NCBI RefSeq assembly: GCF_019399895.1
Contig: NC_091870.1
Location: forward strand, 4,236,001-4,300,000
Length of the DNA stretch: 64,000 nt
Reading direction: 5' to 3'
DNA from: Cardiocondyla obscurior
Taxonomy: Eukaryota; Arthropoda; Insecta; Hymenoptera; Formicidae
Shown here: piece after piece, positions 42,880-54,500 of the stretch
Layout of the letters: the number at the start of each line of letters is the position of its first letter
Numbering within the stretch: position 1 is the stretch's first letter
Made by a program: the position numbers and the translations under genes
The notes under the pieces: generated by a model
The model's input: the letters and a program-made list of their open reading frames with translations, nothing else
Databases searched by the model: none
What the model was told of the DNA's origin: nothing

Positions 42880-45800
42880 ATGGAGACATTGTTGACCGAG
42901 CAACTGCTTATTAAACGGTCTATTTTGCGTACATTGGACAATGTAAAGAAATTGGGCAAGCCTAATTTCACTGCGGCAAAACTGCGAAGCCGCCTGTGTT
43001 CCCTGCAGGACAACTGGAGCAAATTCCAGAGCGGACATCTCCGTCTGGTTGAAGCGGCCGCATCTGTGGACCGATCTGGCATCGACTACTTTTGCGGACA
43101 ACTCTTTCGAGGCGACGGAAGACGTGTTCCTGACTACTAAGGACGTTCTAAGTGAATGGCTAGAGGAATTGGAGCCGCCGCCGACCCCTCAATCATCAAT
43201 GCAGTCGACTGGTATTTTGCACGATACGTCGGTACTTGCGGGACCGCGTATGCCTTACATTAAGCTGCCGCCGTTTAATGGCACCCTATCGGAATGGGAG
43301 CATTTCCGCGATAGATTTACTTCGCTCGTTATTCAAAACGCGGGTCTTACTGATTTTGCACGTATGCACTATTTATCGTCGTCCGTTACGGGATCGGCTC
43401 TTTCTTGTATCTCTGATATTCCGGTTACTGCCGATAATTTCGCAATTGCTTGGGCTGCTCTCACGAAGCGTTTCGAGAGCCGTCGGCGTCTCGTAAGAGG
43501 TCATTTCGCTACGTTATTCGGGCTGAGCGTCGTAACGCGTGAATCGGCCGCCGATTTGCAAGCGCTTTGTGATAAAGTTGAGATGACGGTCTCGGCGTTG
43601 AAACAGTTAGGACGTACGCCGAAACTTCTTTGGAACGACTTTCTCGTCCAACTCATCTCTAGAAATCTGGACCCTGTCTCGCGAAGAGCCTGGAATCTGA
43701 AGAGCTGTGATTCGGACGAATTGCCGTCATATACGGACTTAATTACATTCGTGACCAACCGGTGTCACGCTTTGGAAGAATCCGACCATGCGGCCGTCAT
43801 CAAAACAGAGCGTGCACAGAAGTCGCTCCGTGTGCACGCTACAAACACGTGTACGTCTACAAACGCGTGCCCGCTTTGTAAATCGAAACATTACTTGAGC
43901 GCCTGCTCGCGTTTTCTTGCGTCGACTTCTAAGATACGCGTTGAAACAGTCAAGCGTTTGAAACGTTGTTTAAATTGTTTGAGTGCAACGCACTCAGTTG
44001 CGGACTGCCAAAGTCAGTTTTCCTGCCGTAATTGTAAGAAACGGCATCACTCCACGTTACATGTAGAACCGGATGCGCCTGCGAACGCTGAGACGCAGAC
44101 CGTTGCGGAGCCCTCGCCCCCCGTTGCGGCCGTACATACCAGCGCACTGGTAGACGTCCCGTGCCGGGAACGCGCCTGTGTACTACTCGCTACCGCTCGA
44201 GTTACCGTCGCAGCAAATTCCGGGCGTTATGTGACTGTTCGGGCACTGCTAGATCAAGGCTCCGAAGCCACATTTATTTCTGAATCCGTCGCTCAGATCC
44301 TGAGGGCTAAACGCGTCCGTAAACCCATAGCGATCTCCGCCGTCGGTGGTATAGATGCCGGTTTTGTGCGACAGGCGATCTCGATCACGATTTCGTCATC
44401 TAGTAAGGACGCCCCGGTACTTGAGACTACTGCTCTCATTCTTAAGTCGTTGACGAATTACGCGCCTAAGGGTTCAGCGTCTCGAGATGATCTGGCTCAC
44501 CTCCGGGATTTAGAATGGGCTGACCCGACTCCGACGCGATCAGACCCCATTCAATTGATAATAGGCGCGGATCTATACGGAGATCTTTTGCTCGAGGGCC
44601 TTCGCAGGGGGCGTTCCGGGCAACCTATCGCTCAAAACACCATCTTCGGTTGGGTGATATCAGGACCGACAGGCTCAACGACCACGCGTCCTAACGCTAT
44701 CTCGCAATTAACCGCCCTTCATTGCACGTCTCTGGTCGACCTGGACACCACAATCCAGAAATTTTGGGAGATTGAGGAGGTGCCGCGCTCCCGACTCCTC
44801 GTCCCTGCCGAGAAACGGTGCGAAGATCATTTTCGCGAGACGCATTCACGCGAGGCTAACGGGAGATATGTGGTACGTCTTCCTTTTCTATCTCCTCCCA
44901 CGTCTTCGATCGGTGATTCGCGCCGGGTCGCGGAAAAACAATTGAGGCATTTGCAACGTCGTCTGCAAGGGTCCCCGGATTTACGCGTGGAATATTCACG
45001 ATTCTTGCACGAATATGCGCAATTGTCTCACATGCGAAGGGCCTCGCGTTCCTCCGATTTTGATTGTCGCGTGTTTATACCTCATCACCCAGTGATCAAG
45101 TCTGACAGCGCAACAACGAAGCTTCGCGTTGTGTTTAATGCTTCGTGCCCTACGTCGACCGGTGTCTCGCTCAACGATTTGCTACATTCCGGGCCTAAAC
45201 TACAGACCGAGTTACCGGCTATTTTATTACAATGGCGTCAACATCGATACGTGTACACAGCTGACATAGCGAAAATGTTTCGGCAAATCCTCGTCGATGA
45301 GCGCGATGTAAACTATCAATGTATTTTGTGGAGTCCGGACTCGTTGGATACGGTGGGCGAGTACCAACTTTTGACCGTCACGTACGGAATGAAATGCGCT
45401 CCGTACTTGGCATTGCGTGTGCTCCGTTGTTTATGTGAGGACGAGGGCTCCCGTTACCCGTTGGCAGTACCAATTTTACGCGACCAAACTTACGTGGACG
45501 ACGTATTGTTCGGCGATCACGATATTGCAAAATTAAAGTCTAAGCGTGATCAACTAATTTCGCTTCTTCGCTGTGGCCATTTCACCTTAAGAAAATGGGC
45601 GAGTAACTCCACGCGATTATTGGATGACATTGATCCACGCGACCACGGGCTTGCCTGCGACAAATCTATTTCGGGAGATGACGCCGTAAAGGTTCTTGGG
45701 ATTGTGTGGAATCCATCCTCCGACGCGTTTCGCTTTCACGTCAATCTTGACGATTCTCCGCCTAATTCTAAACGCGCGGTACTGTCGGTTATCGCTCGGG

Positions 45801-48073
45801 TGTATGATCCCCTCGGTCTAGCTACTCCGGTCACGATTTCCGCAAAAATTTTGATGCAAGCATTATGGCGCCTCCAGTCTGGCTGGGATGCTCCACTTCC
45901 GGAGAATATTTTCTCCTCATGGAGCACTCTCTACACTCAGCTCAGATGCCTGGGAGATCAGCAGATTCCGCGCTGGACGGGAGCTTCTCCAGGTTGTTGC
46001 GCCGAATTACACGGTTTTTCGGATGCATCGAATTGCGCGTACGCCGCATCCGTGTACTTAAAATTAATCCGCCCGGACAGGCCGGCGACCGTCACCTTAC
46101 TTGCGGGCAAATCCAGGGTCGCCCCCCTCAAGACGCTCACGATACCACGCTTAGAATTATCAGCCGCTCTTTTGCTTAGTCGGCTCGTTGTTTTCGTCCG
46201 CGAAACCCTCGCGTTGCCCGCAATTCCGTGCCACTGCTGGACCGACTCCACGATAGCTCTCCAGTGGATTTGTTCCGACCCATCTCGGTGGAGCGTTTTC
46301 GTTTCTAATCGAGTCATTAAAATTCAGGAGTTACTACCCGACGCTACATGGCATCATGTGCCTACTGACGAAAATCCCTCGGATTGCGCGTCGCGCGGAA
46401 TTTTCGGTTCCGAACTGAATGACCACCCGTTGTGGTGGCGAGGACCGTCGTGGCTTACGGGTCCACCCGATAGTTGGCCAGTTGATCCGGTTGTGCTTTC
46501 TTCCGAAATGCCGGAGGCAAAAAAATTAACCGTTGTACATGCGACAGCACCTCCTCCTCCGTGGGATCTCGCGACACGGTACGGCTCATGGAGCAAACTA
46601 CTGCGTGTTACCGCGTACATTATGCGATTCATTACACGCTTGCGTAAAACGACGTCGATTTCTTCCGACTCGGATCCTCCGAGTTGTTCGCTCCGTTCTA
46701 CTGAAATTAATCACGCGCGACTCTTTTGGATCCGTACGATTCAACGGGAATTATTCGGTCCGGAGCTGCGATCTCTAAAATCTGCCGATACTGTCGGTTC
46801 TCGGAGCGCTCTCGCGCCTCTTGCGCCCTTCCTAGATCGCGACGACGTTATACGCGTAGGAGGCCGACTCCGGCATGCGCCTTTTCCGTACGACGTCAAG
46901 CACCCGATTATTCTTGCGGCGCACCCTCTGGTGCAAGCTCTGATCCTTCACACTCATCTTCGAATGCTGCACGGCGGATTACAGCTGACGTTGACTACAC
47001 TTCGTCGAGACTATTGGATATTACGCGCTCGTTCGTTAGTAAAAAAGGTGGTCTATTCTTGCGTGATTTGTGTACGCGAGCGCGCAACAATCCCTACGCA
47101 GTTCATGGGGAACCTTCCCGCAGAACGCGTGACGGTACCCCCGCGACCCTTCACGTGATGCGGTTTGGATTATGGGGGACCTGTGCGAGTTCGACCGTCC
47201 TCTGGTCGTGGAATCACTGCGCGAAAGGCATACATTGCCCTGTTTGTTTGCCTATCGACGCGAGCCGTTCATTTAGAACTAGTCACCGACTATAGCACCT
47301 CCGCCTTTCTCGCCGCTTTCACTCGTTTCTGTGCTCGACGTGGGTTGCCTCACACCGTTTACTCCGACAATGGCACAAACTTTGTCGGCGCTGATAAAGA
47401 ACTCGCGATAGCCTATAAGGCTGCGTTGCATGACCCTGACTTCTTAAACAAAACGGCTCAGGACAGAATTTCTTGGAGTTTTATTCCACCCTCCGCCCCC
47501 CACTTCGGTGGCCTATGGGAGGCCGGAATTCGTAGCGTAAAACACCACTTACGTCGTGTGGTTGGGGAACATACGCTCACCGTGGAGGAGTTCTCGACGC
47601 TGTTGTGTCAAATTGAGGCGTGCCTCAATTCAAGGCCAATTGCTCCCTTATCGGATGCCTACGACGAATGTCAGGTCCTGACACCTGGTCATTTCTTGGT
47701 CGGATCTGCTCTTGCGACTCCACCGGAACCCTCGCTTCTCAACCTGGCCGAGAATCGCTTGTCTCGGTGGCAAGTTGTTAGGAGACTATCGGAAAGATTC
47801 TGGCGGCTCTGGACAAATGACTACGTGAACACGCTTCAACAGCGTTCGAAATGGCGCAAAATTAATCCGGACGTAGAAATAGGCCGGCTCGTATTGTTGC
47901 GCAACCCCGTTCTCCCCCCATGTAAATGGGATATCGGTCGTGTAACGGAAATTCACCCCGGCAACGACGGGTTGACTCGGGTCGTGACTATAAAAACTGC
48001 TTCGTCCACGTTCCGCAGGCCCATCGGTAAAATATGTTTGCTGCCAGTAAAATGCGCGACTTCGATAGATTAA
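42880..48073 (+). pseudogene. BEL/Pao gag-pol polyprotein with one frameshift and one stop
   Basis: Starts METLLTEQLLIKRSILRT at 42880; the one-base shift in a T run near 43090 moves into a 1369-codon frame. Gag (DUF1759) shows YIKLPPFNGTLSEWEHF near 43255; zinc knuckles CPLCKSKHYLSAC (about 43868) and CQSQFSCRNCKKRHHSTLH; protease loop ALLDQGSEATFIS (about 44248); RT motifs YTADIAKMFRQI (45255), YGMKCAPYLALRVL and QTYVDDVLFG (45487); RNase H LHGFSDASNCAYAASVYL (46010); integrase zinc finger HLRMLHGG...CVICVR, then LDYGGP right after the TGA at 47156, YSDNGTNFVGA (47361) and PHFGGLWEAGIRSVK (47499); DUF5641 to the TAA at 48073. All catalytic residues are present. Region 48074-48444 is 3' untranslated. 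Confidence 0.96.
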
Positions 48074-48444
48074 TCTAAGAGCAATTTTTTATTTTCATTT
48101 TTTGTATATTGATTCGATTACATCTACGCGGTAACGCGTCATTTTTTCTTTCATTTGTTATTACCTCAACAGAGTATTTTGTAACCTTCGTTTAATTTTG
48201 TATTGCGCTTATCATTTTCGATTTTTGTTTGACCGCTTGTTTTGCGTCAAAATCCGTAGATTAAGCTTGCGACCATTGTAATGCGGATATCAATGTAGTT
48301 AGTCTTTAAGTATCGTTTATTAATGAGCTGCGGCATTCTTGCGTTATGAACTTTGTAAGTTTGTTTTAAGTAGTACTTCTGTATTGTTATTCTTTATTTC
48401 CTTGTTCATGATTATTGAAACCACTGTTTCAAGGCCGGCGGTTA

Positions 48445-49201
48445 TGTTCGCGAATACCACGTTTCGCTCGCATGAGTCCTTGCCGTGTATCGGGAGCACG
48501 TGCTTTCTGCATGTGCTCTCGATTCTACGCGAGCTTAACCGACGAATTATTCCCCCCTTTTTCGGATATTTCGTCAGATCGGCAAAGGTATTTAGTAGCC
48601 GACTAGACACGACGTTACGCGGGTGTTAAATTTGTTGCGCTCTCTTTGGTACTCCGCTACCGCGGACTCAGTTTTCTATTACGGCCTGCTGGCCCACCTT
48701 GCACCCAGCCGCGAGTGCAATTCAATTTTGTGACTTGTGCGTGCAACTCACCATCGCTAGGAGCCTTTGTTACATGCCGCTATCGACACGGTAAGCGAAC
48801 GTGATCGCGATCGCGAACTCCTGGGGCTCCTACGTTAGATTTACCTCGTCTCGCGCGCAAGATCGTCCGACTCGGTGAGCGTGCTACTCCACGCTCTGGT
48901 TTCTCAAGATTTCCGTCGCGCTTTTCTGTTGATTGAGCCCGATTAAAAGGGAGTTATCCAAGATCTCCGCCCGAAACGCGTATAATTCGTATCCGTGCCG
49001 AGACCGAGCACGTGCTCCGCGCGTGCACGATTAACTTTTGTATTTTGTTGAGAATAAACTATTAATTTGTGTTACGTTTATCGCTCGCCTCTTTAATTTA
49101 CCGAATTTCTTTAATCGCTCGAGTGTACGGTCACTTCTGGCCGTCTCGGCAGTCTTTCACGCACGCAGAACGTGAAGCGTTCACGCGTGTACACGTGAAC
49201 A
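48445..49201 (+). repeat. 3' LTR of the third BEL element
   Basis: Same as 41999-42755 apart from C/A (48779), A/G (49018) and C/T (49146) by my reading. Confidence 0.97.
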
Positions 49202-49287
49202 CCTTGCATTTTGGCATATACCGCCGGCATTAGCATTACCCAATGTGCACCACGGGGAGGTTGCCGGTCGGATTTTGCACATTATAT

Positions 49288-49303
49288 GGCCCTGAAAAGA
49301 GCC
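49288..49303 (-). other. histone-type 3' stem-loop-like hairpin (orphan)
   Basis: On the minus strand GGCTCTTTTCAGGGCC: 6-bp stem, TTTC loop, preceded by CAAAAAC. This fits the consensus of replication-dependent histone mRNA ends. No histone coding sequence is seen next to it on either strand. Confidence 0.3.
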
Positions 49304-49313
49304 GTTTTTGAGT

Positions 49314-49315
<2 letters not shown>

Positions 49316-49358
<43 letters not shown>
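49316..49358. repeat. (GC)n-(GT)n microsatellite
   Basis: About 8 CG/GC units followed by about 13 GT units. Confidence 0.97.
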
Positions 49359-49362
<4 letters not shown>

Positions 49363-49525
49363 TTAATAATATGTATTTCCTCCGCGTTGTTGGATCACTG
49401 CTTGTAATCGGTTTCTCATATTAATACAGGTTCTAATTTCTTCTTGTGAAATGTCATTTCAGATTTGAATTACAGTTTCTAATAAATCTTCAAGATCGAC
49501 AGGTTGTCTTGTTAAATTTCGCAAC

Positions 49526-50330
49526 CTACGACCCATTATGTTCTACGTGTTCTACGGGGTTCAAATATGGACTAAATGCAGAATGTAGAAGCAGTCTAAT
49601 TGAATTTAGCGCCATAAATTTGCGATTAAGGCGTGCGGTATGCGGTCGTGCGTTATCTTGTATAAGAATAAAATTTCTTCCTATGCGACGACTCATTGGT
49701 AACACATATGGTCGCAAAATTTCTCCTACATATCGTACCGCTGTCATTCCTGGTGCTGGTAGGACAACAAGATTAGTACGATGATTCCAAGTGATTCCTC
49801 CCCATACCATTATGGAGCCGCCGTTGAATCCTCTTACAGGAGCGACACACGCTCTGTCATACCGCTGTCCCCGACGACGCCAGACTCGAAATCGTCCATC
49901 AGAACCGAATAACGAAAATCGTGATTCGTCGGTGAAGAGCACATTTTGCCATTACCGCACTGTCCAATAAACATAAGTTCGCGCATATTCTAAGCGAGCA
50001 CGTTGATGCTGAACATTTAACATCGGTACACGGCAGCGACTTCGAGATCTTTGATCTGCCTCATGCAAACGGTTTCTCACCGTCTGATCACTAATGTGAC
50101 GATCTGGCATGACTGCTTCTGCAATTCGTCGAGCTGTGGTTGTTGGATTCCTGATAGTAAAATTGACAATAGCGCAATCTTCTCGTACGATCGTAATGCG
50201 TTCTCGACCTTGTCTTTGTTTTGGTAGCAAATTTCCCGGTTTCTTGATATCGACGCCAAATGCGAGAAACTATTGATTGATTTATACCAAGTTGTCTTGC
50301 AGTGTACGATTGAGAGAAATCCTTTTTCAT
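49526..50330 (-). pseudogene. Tc1-like transposase, frameshifted
   Basis: N-terminal helix-turn-helix pieces lie at 50330-50170 (SYTARQLGINQSIVSRIWRR) and a second HTH at about 50160-50050 (TTARRIAEAVMPDRHISDQT, TVRNRLHEA) in a different frame. The catalytic domain at 49942-49526 holds FTDESRFSLFGSDGR (first Asp), MVWGGIT, LIQDNARPHTA (second Asp) and SPYLNPVEHVEH (Glu). The spacing matches DD34E-type Tc1 enzymes, which cut and paste DNA at TA sites. At least two frame breaks make this copy inactive. The segment 49359-49525 has no gene. Confidence 0.88.
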
Positions 50331-50343
50331 AAACGCAATAATT

Positions 50344-51001
50344 TGTATTCGGACAGCGGGGAGGATGGAGCACCTGTTCGGTGTTGCAGTAGCCGAGAGT
50401 ACTCGGCCGAGGCGGAGATCTCTCCACCCCGGTTTTGTGCAACGGTGCGAATGGATATTTTCGCCTAAGCAAGCTGACTGTCGATCCGGGATCGAGATCG
50501 CTCGAAGGAGGCGAAGTGCGCTTCACCCCACGAGCCGGTCGTACAAGTCTAAGTTTGCTTTCGGCAGGAAGATTCCTTTGCGGTGCAAGCGTCAGGAGTT
50601 CCTGACCGAGACGGAGTTCGCTCCACCCCGTTGGTTTGCTTGCTCCAGGAGTCGGTTCGGTTCGGATGTTCGCTGCGAGGCGAACGGCACGAGAACGGTG
50701 CGCGACTTCCCCGAGTTCGGCTTTTTATCTCGCACAAGGCGACATCCGGGGGTATCCTTGTTCGTGGCGCCGGCCGCGGTATTCCGCGGTACCGTGCGCG
50801 TCGCGCTCGCTCGGATGAGTTCGGGGCCGCTTGGATACGCTCGTTCCGCGGGACTTGGCGCGTTCCGCGGTACTCGTTACAATTACGTATTTCGATGATC
50901 GGTTTCTTCGGGAGCCCCCGCGCTCCCTTTCCTGGTCGAGAGGATGGTCGTCTCGTCCGTTCTTCGCCGGGAACGATGCTCATTCCGGGGGCATCGTTAC
51001 A
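50344..51001 (-). repeat. 3' LTR of the Gypsy element, U3-like part only
   Basis: Almost identical to 56117-56774: I see only a handful of changes, such as AAGC/AGGC near 50468 and GAGCCC/GAACCC near 50912. R and U5 are missing. Confidence 0.9.
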
Positions 51002-51041
51002 TCGCCCCCTTCCTCAGGTTGGTGCATGTATTGGATGCACA

Positions 51042-51551
51042 TCACGGCCGCTGTGACTTTTCCTTACACGATCGTAGGCGGCCGGCGGCGTCAAACCGCA
51101 GATGCCACCGGCGGTTTCCCAGCCGGGGCTTATATTGCCGGGCCACATGTACTGCGTATTGCGGGATCTCCAACACTATCCCCGGCTCCACCTCCACAGG
51201 TATTGGTGGCGGCGGTATCGGCCCCATCACGCGCAGCGGTTCCAGGGTCGGCCTCGGTGGTGCGGCTGGCTCGGTCCGTCGCTTGGACGGCGGAGGCGGT
51301 GGCGGTGTCTCCATGAGCCAGGCCCTCTTCCTGGCGTTCATTGCGTCGGACCGCTGCACCAAGGTCCCGACGCGAGGAACTGTTGGCCGGCTGGTTGTGG
51401 TGTCCGGCCTTGCTGCTTCCTGCGGATCCTCCTGGCGTTTCTCCGGCGAGTCGCGAAACAGGCGGACCCATTCGTCTCCGATCGCCGGTGCCGTCGGGTC
51501 GTATCCCTCGCACAAGATAGCGTTGATTTCCGCTAGGATGTCTCGCTCCAT
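51042..51551 (-). CDS. third Gypsy ORF overlapping the end of pol, 169 aa
   Basis: Begins MERDILAEINAILCEGYDPT, overlaps the last 420 bases of pol in another frame and ends 40 bp before the 3' LTR. N-terminal part is helical, the middle is Pro-rich (METPPPPPPSKRR), and the end has VEVEPGIVLEIPQYAVHVAR followed by LGNRRWHLRFDAAGR. Function unknown. A decayed sequence with the same two blocks lies at about 63310-63461, which supports real coding use rather than chance. It could be a small structural or RNA-binding accessory protein. Confidence 0.6.
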   Translation of the reverse strand: MERDILAEINAILCEGYDPTAPAIGDEWVRLFRDSPEKRQEDPQEAARPDTTTSRPTVPRVGTLVQRSDAMNARKRAWLMETPPPPPPSKRRTEPAAPPRPTLEPLRVMGPIPPPPIPVEVEPGIVLEIPQYAVHVARQYKPRLGNRRWHLRFDAAGRLRSCKEKSQRP

Positions 51552-54500
51552 GGCTGGTTCGACTGGTAATGAGAGCGAGATCTGTCTCCGGAGCTTCCTC
51601 GGCTTTACTTTGTTGTCGTCCTCGCTCGTTGTTTATTTCCCGGTTGTCGTCTCCTGTTGCCTCATCCTCCGGCCTCATCTTCAGATCCTTGACGTGTACG
51701 TGTCGGTACCACTTCCCGCGCGGGCTCCGCAAGTCGACGATCACCGGCGAAATTACGCGACGTATTTCGAGCGGCCCAACGAATTTCGGCGCGAGTTTGG
51801 CGTTGAACGCCGCGGCTTTGTTAGATAACGGTCGGTCGCGCTTGCAAACAATATCGCCTATTGCCGGTCTCCATTCTTTCCGCCGGAGATTATAATATTT
51901 TTCTTGCCGCTGGAATGCGCGCGCGAGGTGTACGCGGACAAGTTCGTACGCTTCCTCGAGTTGTCGCTTCCGTTCGTTCCGTTTGACGGATTGATTGCGC
52001 GGTTCGTCCGGTCGTCTCAATTCTCGTCCGTGTGTTAAAAACGCGGGCGTATACCCGGTGGCCTCGCTGGCGGCGGTATTAAACGCGAACTGGAGTTCGG
52101 GCAGATATTCGTCCCAAGTACGGTGTTTTTGCCGGACGTATTGGGCGATCATCGTTTTGATCGTCCGATTTGCTCGTTCGACCGGGTTGCACTGCGGCGC
52201 GTACGCGGGGGTCAGGCGGTGTTTTATTCCGAATTCTTTTAGCATTTCTGTTAATCGTTCGGCTTTAAATTGCGTCCCATTGTCGGATAGAATTTCCTCG
52301 GGACACCCATGTCGGAGAATAATTGCCTCCCTCAAATGCTTTTTGACTTCGTCCGCGGTCGCCTTACGCAGTGCGCGCATTTCCACCCATTTCGTGAACC
52401 GGTCCTGCATGTTGAGCAGCCACGTATGCCCATTTCGCGAGCGCGGGAGCGGTCCTACTAAATCTATGGCTATCTGTTGACCGGGATGGTCGATGGCCGT
52501 ACTGTGCATGATGCCGGTCGATTTGCTTTGCTCGGTTTTGTAGGCTAAGCAGGTGGGGCAGTTCCGTACGTATTTCGCGATGTCGCGGAACATTCCGGGC
52601 CAGTAATATATCCGAGCGATCCGCGCAATGGTTTTCGCGATCCCGAGGTGGCTCGCGGTCGGCTCATCGTGATACTTTTGCATCAATTCCGGTCGTTCTT
52701 CCGTCGGTACGCACTCTTTCCATTGTACGTCGGTCGGCGTTTCGGTGAAATCGAGTTGATGCAAAAGATGCCGATACAGCCGGCCTTCCGTGATCCGTAA
52801 ATCCGGATTTTCGTGCGGTTGTTCGCATGCCCGTTGCCACATTTTCCGATGCCACGTGCATTTCGTTTGTCGGACGCTGTTCACGTGGTATTGTCGCGAA
52901 AGCGCGTCGGCTACTCGGTTCAGCGCCCCTTTCCGGTATCGAATTTCGAAATTGTATTGTTGCAATTCGAATGCCCATCGGCCGAGACGGCCCGTGGGCG
53001 ATTCGAGTTTTTGCAACCACCGTAGTGACTGATGGTCGGTTACTACGGTGAATTCGTATCCTTCTAGATATCCGCGCATTTTCCGGATTCCCCACAGGAC
53101 CGCTAGACACTCAAGCTCGGTCGCGCTGTAATTTCGTTCTGCTTTACTGAGGGTGCGGCTCGCGTACGCGACGACGCGTTCCCCCTCGGCAAAATGTTGC
53201 GTTAACACTGCCCCGAGTCCGGCGTTGCTGGCGTCGGTCTGGAGCACGAATTTTCGCGTGAAGTCGGGGCAGGCTAATATCGGTGCCGTGGTCAGCGTCT
53301 TTTTCAGTGAGTTAAACGCGGCCTGTTCTTCTTCCCCCCAGTTCCATTTGACGTTTTTGCGTGTTAGCGCGGTTAACGGCGCGGCTACGGTTGCAAAATC
53401 CTGTACGAATCGCCGGTACCAGGATGCAACTCCCAAGAAACGTCGAACTTGCCGGACGGTGCGCGGTTCCGGCCAGGTGGTCACTGCGGCGGTTTTCTCG
53501 GGGTTGGTACGAATTCCGTCGTGGTCTACGATATGTCCCAGATATTTGAGGGAATCCACGCAGAATCGGCATTTGTCGGGATTCAATTTTAACTTCGCGT
53601 CACGCAGGCGGCGGAATACTTCGGCGAGTATGCGTATGTGATGTTCGAAATTCGGACTGCAAACGATAATATCGTCCAGGTAAACGAATACGTATGGTTC
53701 GAGGGCGGGACCGAGAATCGTGTCTAGCAGTCGCTGGAATGTCGCGGGCGCGGAGTGTAGTCCGAATGGCATGACGCGAAATTGCATCAAGCCGCGCCCT
53801 GGTACGGTGAAGGCTGTGACGGGTCGGCTTTCCGGTGCTAGCGGTACATGCCAATACCCGTTTTTAAGATCGAGTGTCGACAAATACTTTGCTCCGCGTA
53901 ATTTATCTAGCGTGGCTTGGATCTGTGGCAACGGGTACGCGTCGCGAGCCGTTACTTCGATGACGCGGCGAAAATTTATGCAGAACCGGTGTTTGCCGTC
54001 TTTCTTCTTCACTAGTACGATCGGCGAGCTCCAACCGCTTTCGAAGGGCTCGATTACTCCGTCCGCGAGCATCTTTTCGACTTCGGTGTCGATGATCTGC
54101 TGCATCGCGGGGTTCCGTGGTCGATAGCGTTGTTTAATCGGCGCGTCGGTTTGTACGCGTAAGCGATGCTCTAATTTGTCGGTCGGGCCCCGTACGCTCT
54201 CAAATTTTCGCATCTCGGTCTCTAAAAATGATTTTAGTCGCGATTCTTCTTCCCCCCTGGTCGGTATTTCTCCCGTCGCGGTTTCTGTGGCGGTGACGTG
54301 CGGTGTTCGCGTGACGCATCGGTCTCGGTCGGGAGGTGGTGGAACGCTAAACGCGGCGCGGGCCCATATGTCCACCCCGATTAATACGGCGCTGTCGAGC
54401 GTTGGCAAAATCAGAAATGTGTGCGTTAAATTTTTCTCCCCTATTACGATCGGCACGGCGATTTCCCCGGTGGTGTGGGTCGCCGAACCGTCGGCGAGCC

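Larger units (their letters stand above)
41999..49201 (+). mobile_element. third BEL/Pao element, 7.2 kb, nearly intact and young
   Basis: LTRs 41999-42755 and 48445-49201 have equal length (757 bp) and differ at only three positions that I could find. CCTTG lies on both sides (41994-41998 and 49202-49206), a perfect 5-bp target duplication. Primer site, gag, protease, RT, RNase H, integrase and DUF5641 follow in order. Only one frameshift (about 43090) and one in-frame TGA (47156) break the coding region. Confidence 0.97.

Noticed and set aside
49202..49303. histone coding remnant next to the stem-loop
   Set aside because: All six translations of this stretch fail to match H1, H2A, H2B, H3 or H4 C-termini.
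50365..50983. 177-codon and overlapping frames repeated at 56060-56756
   Set aside because: They fall in the U3 part of the Gypsy LTR, occur in both copies because the LTR is duplicated, and have only compositional bias (Arg/Ser/Pro).
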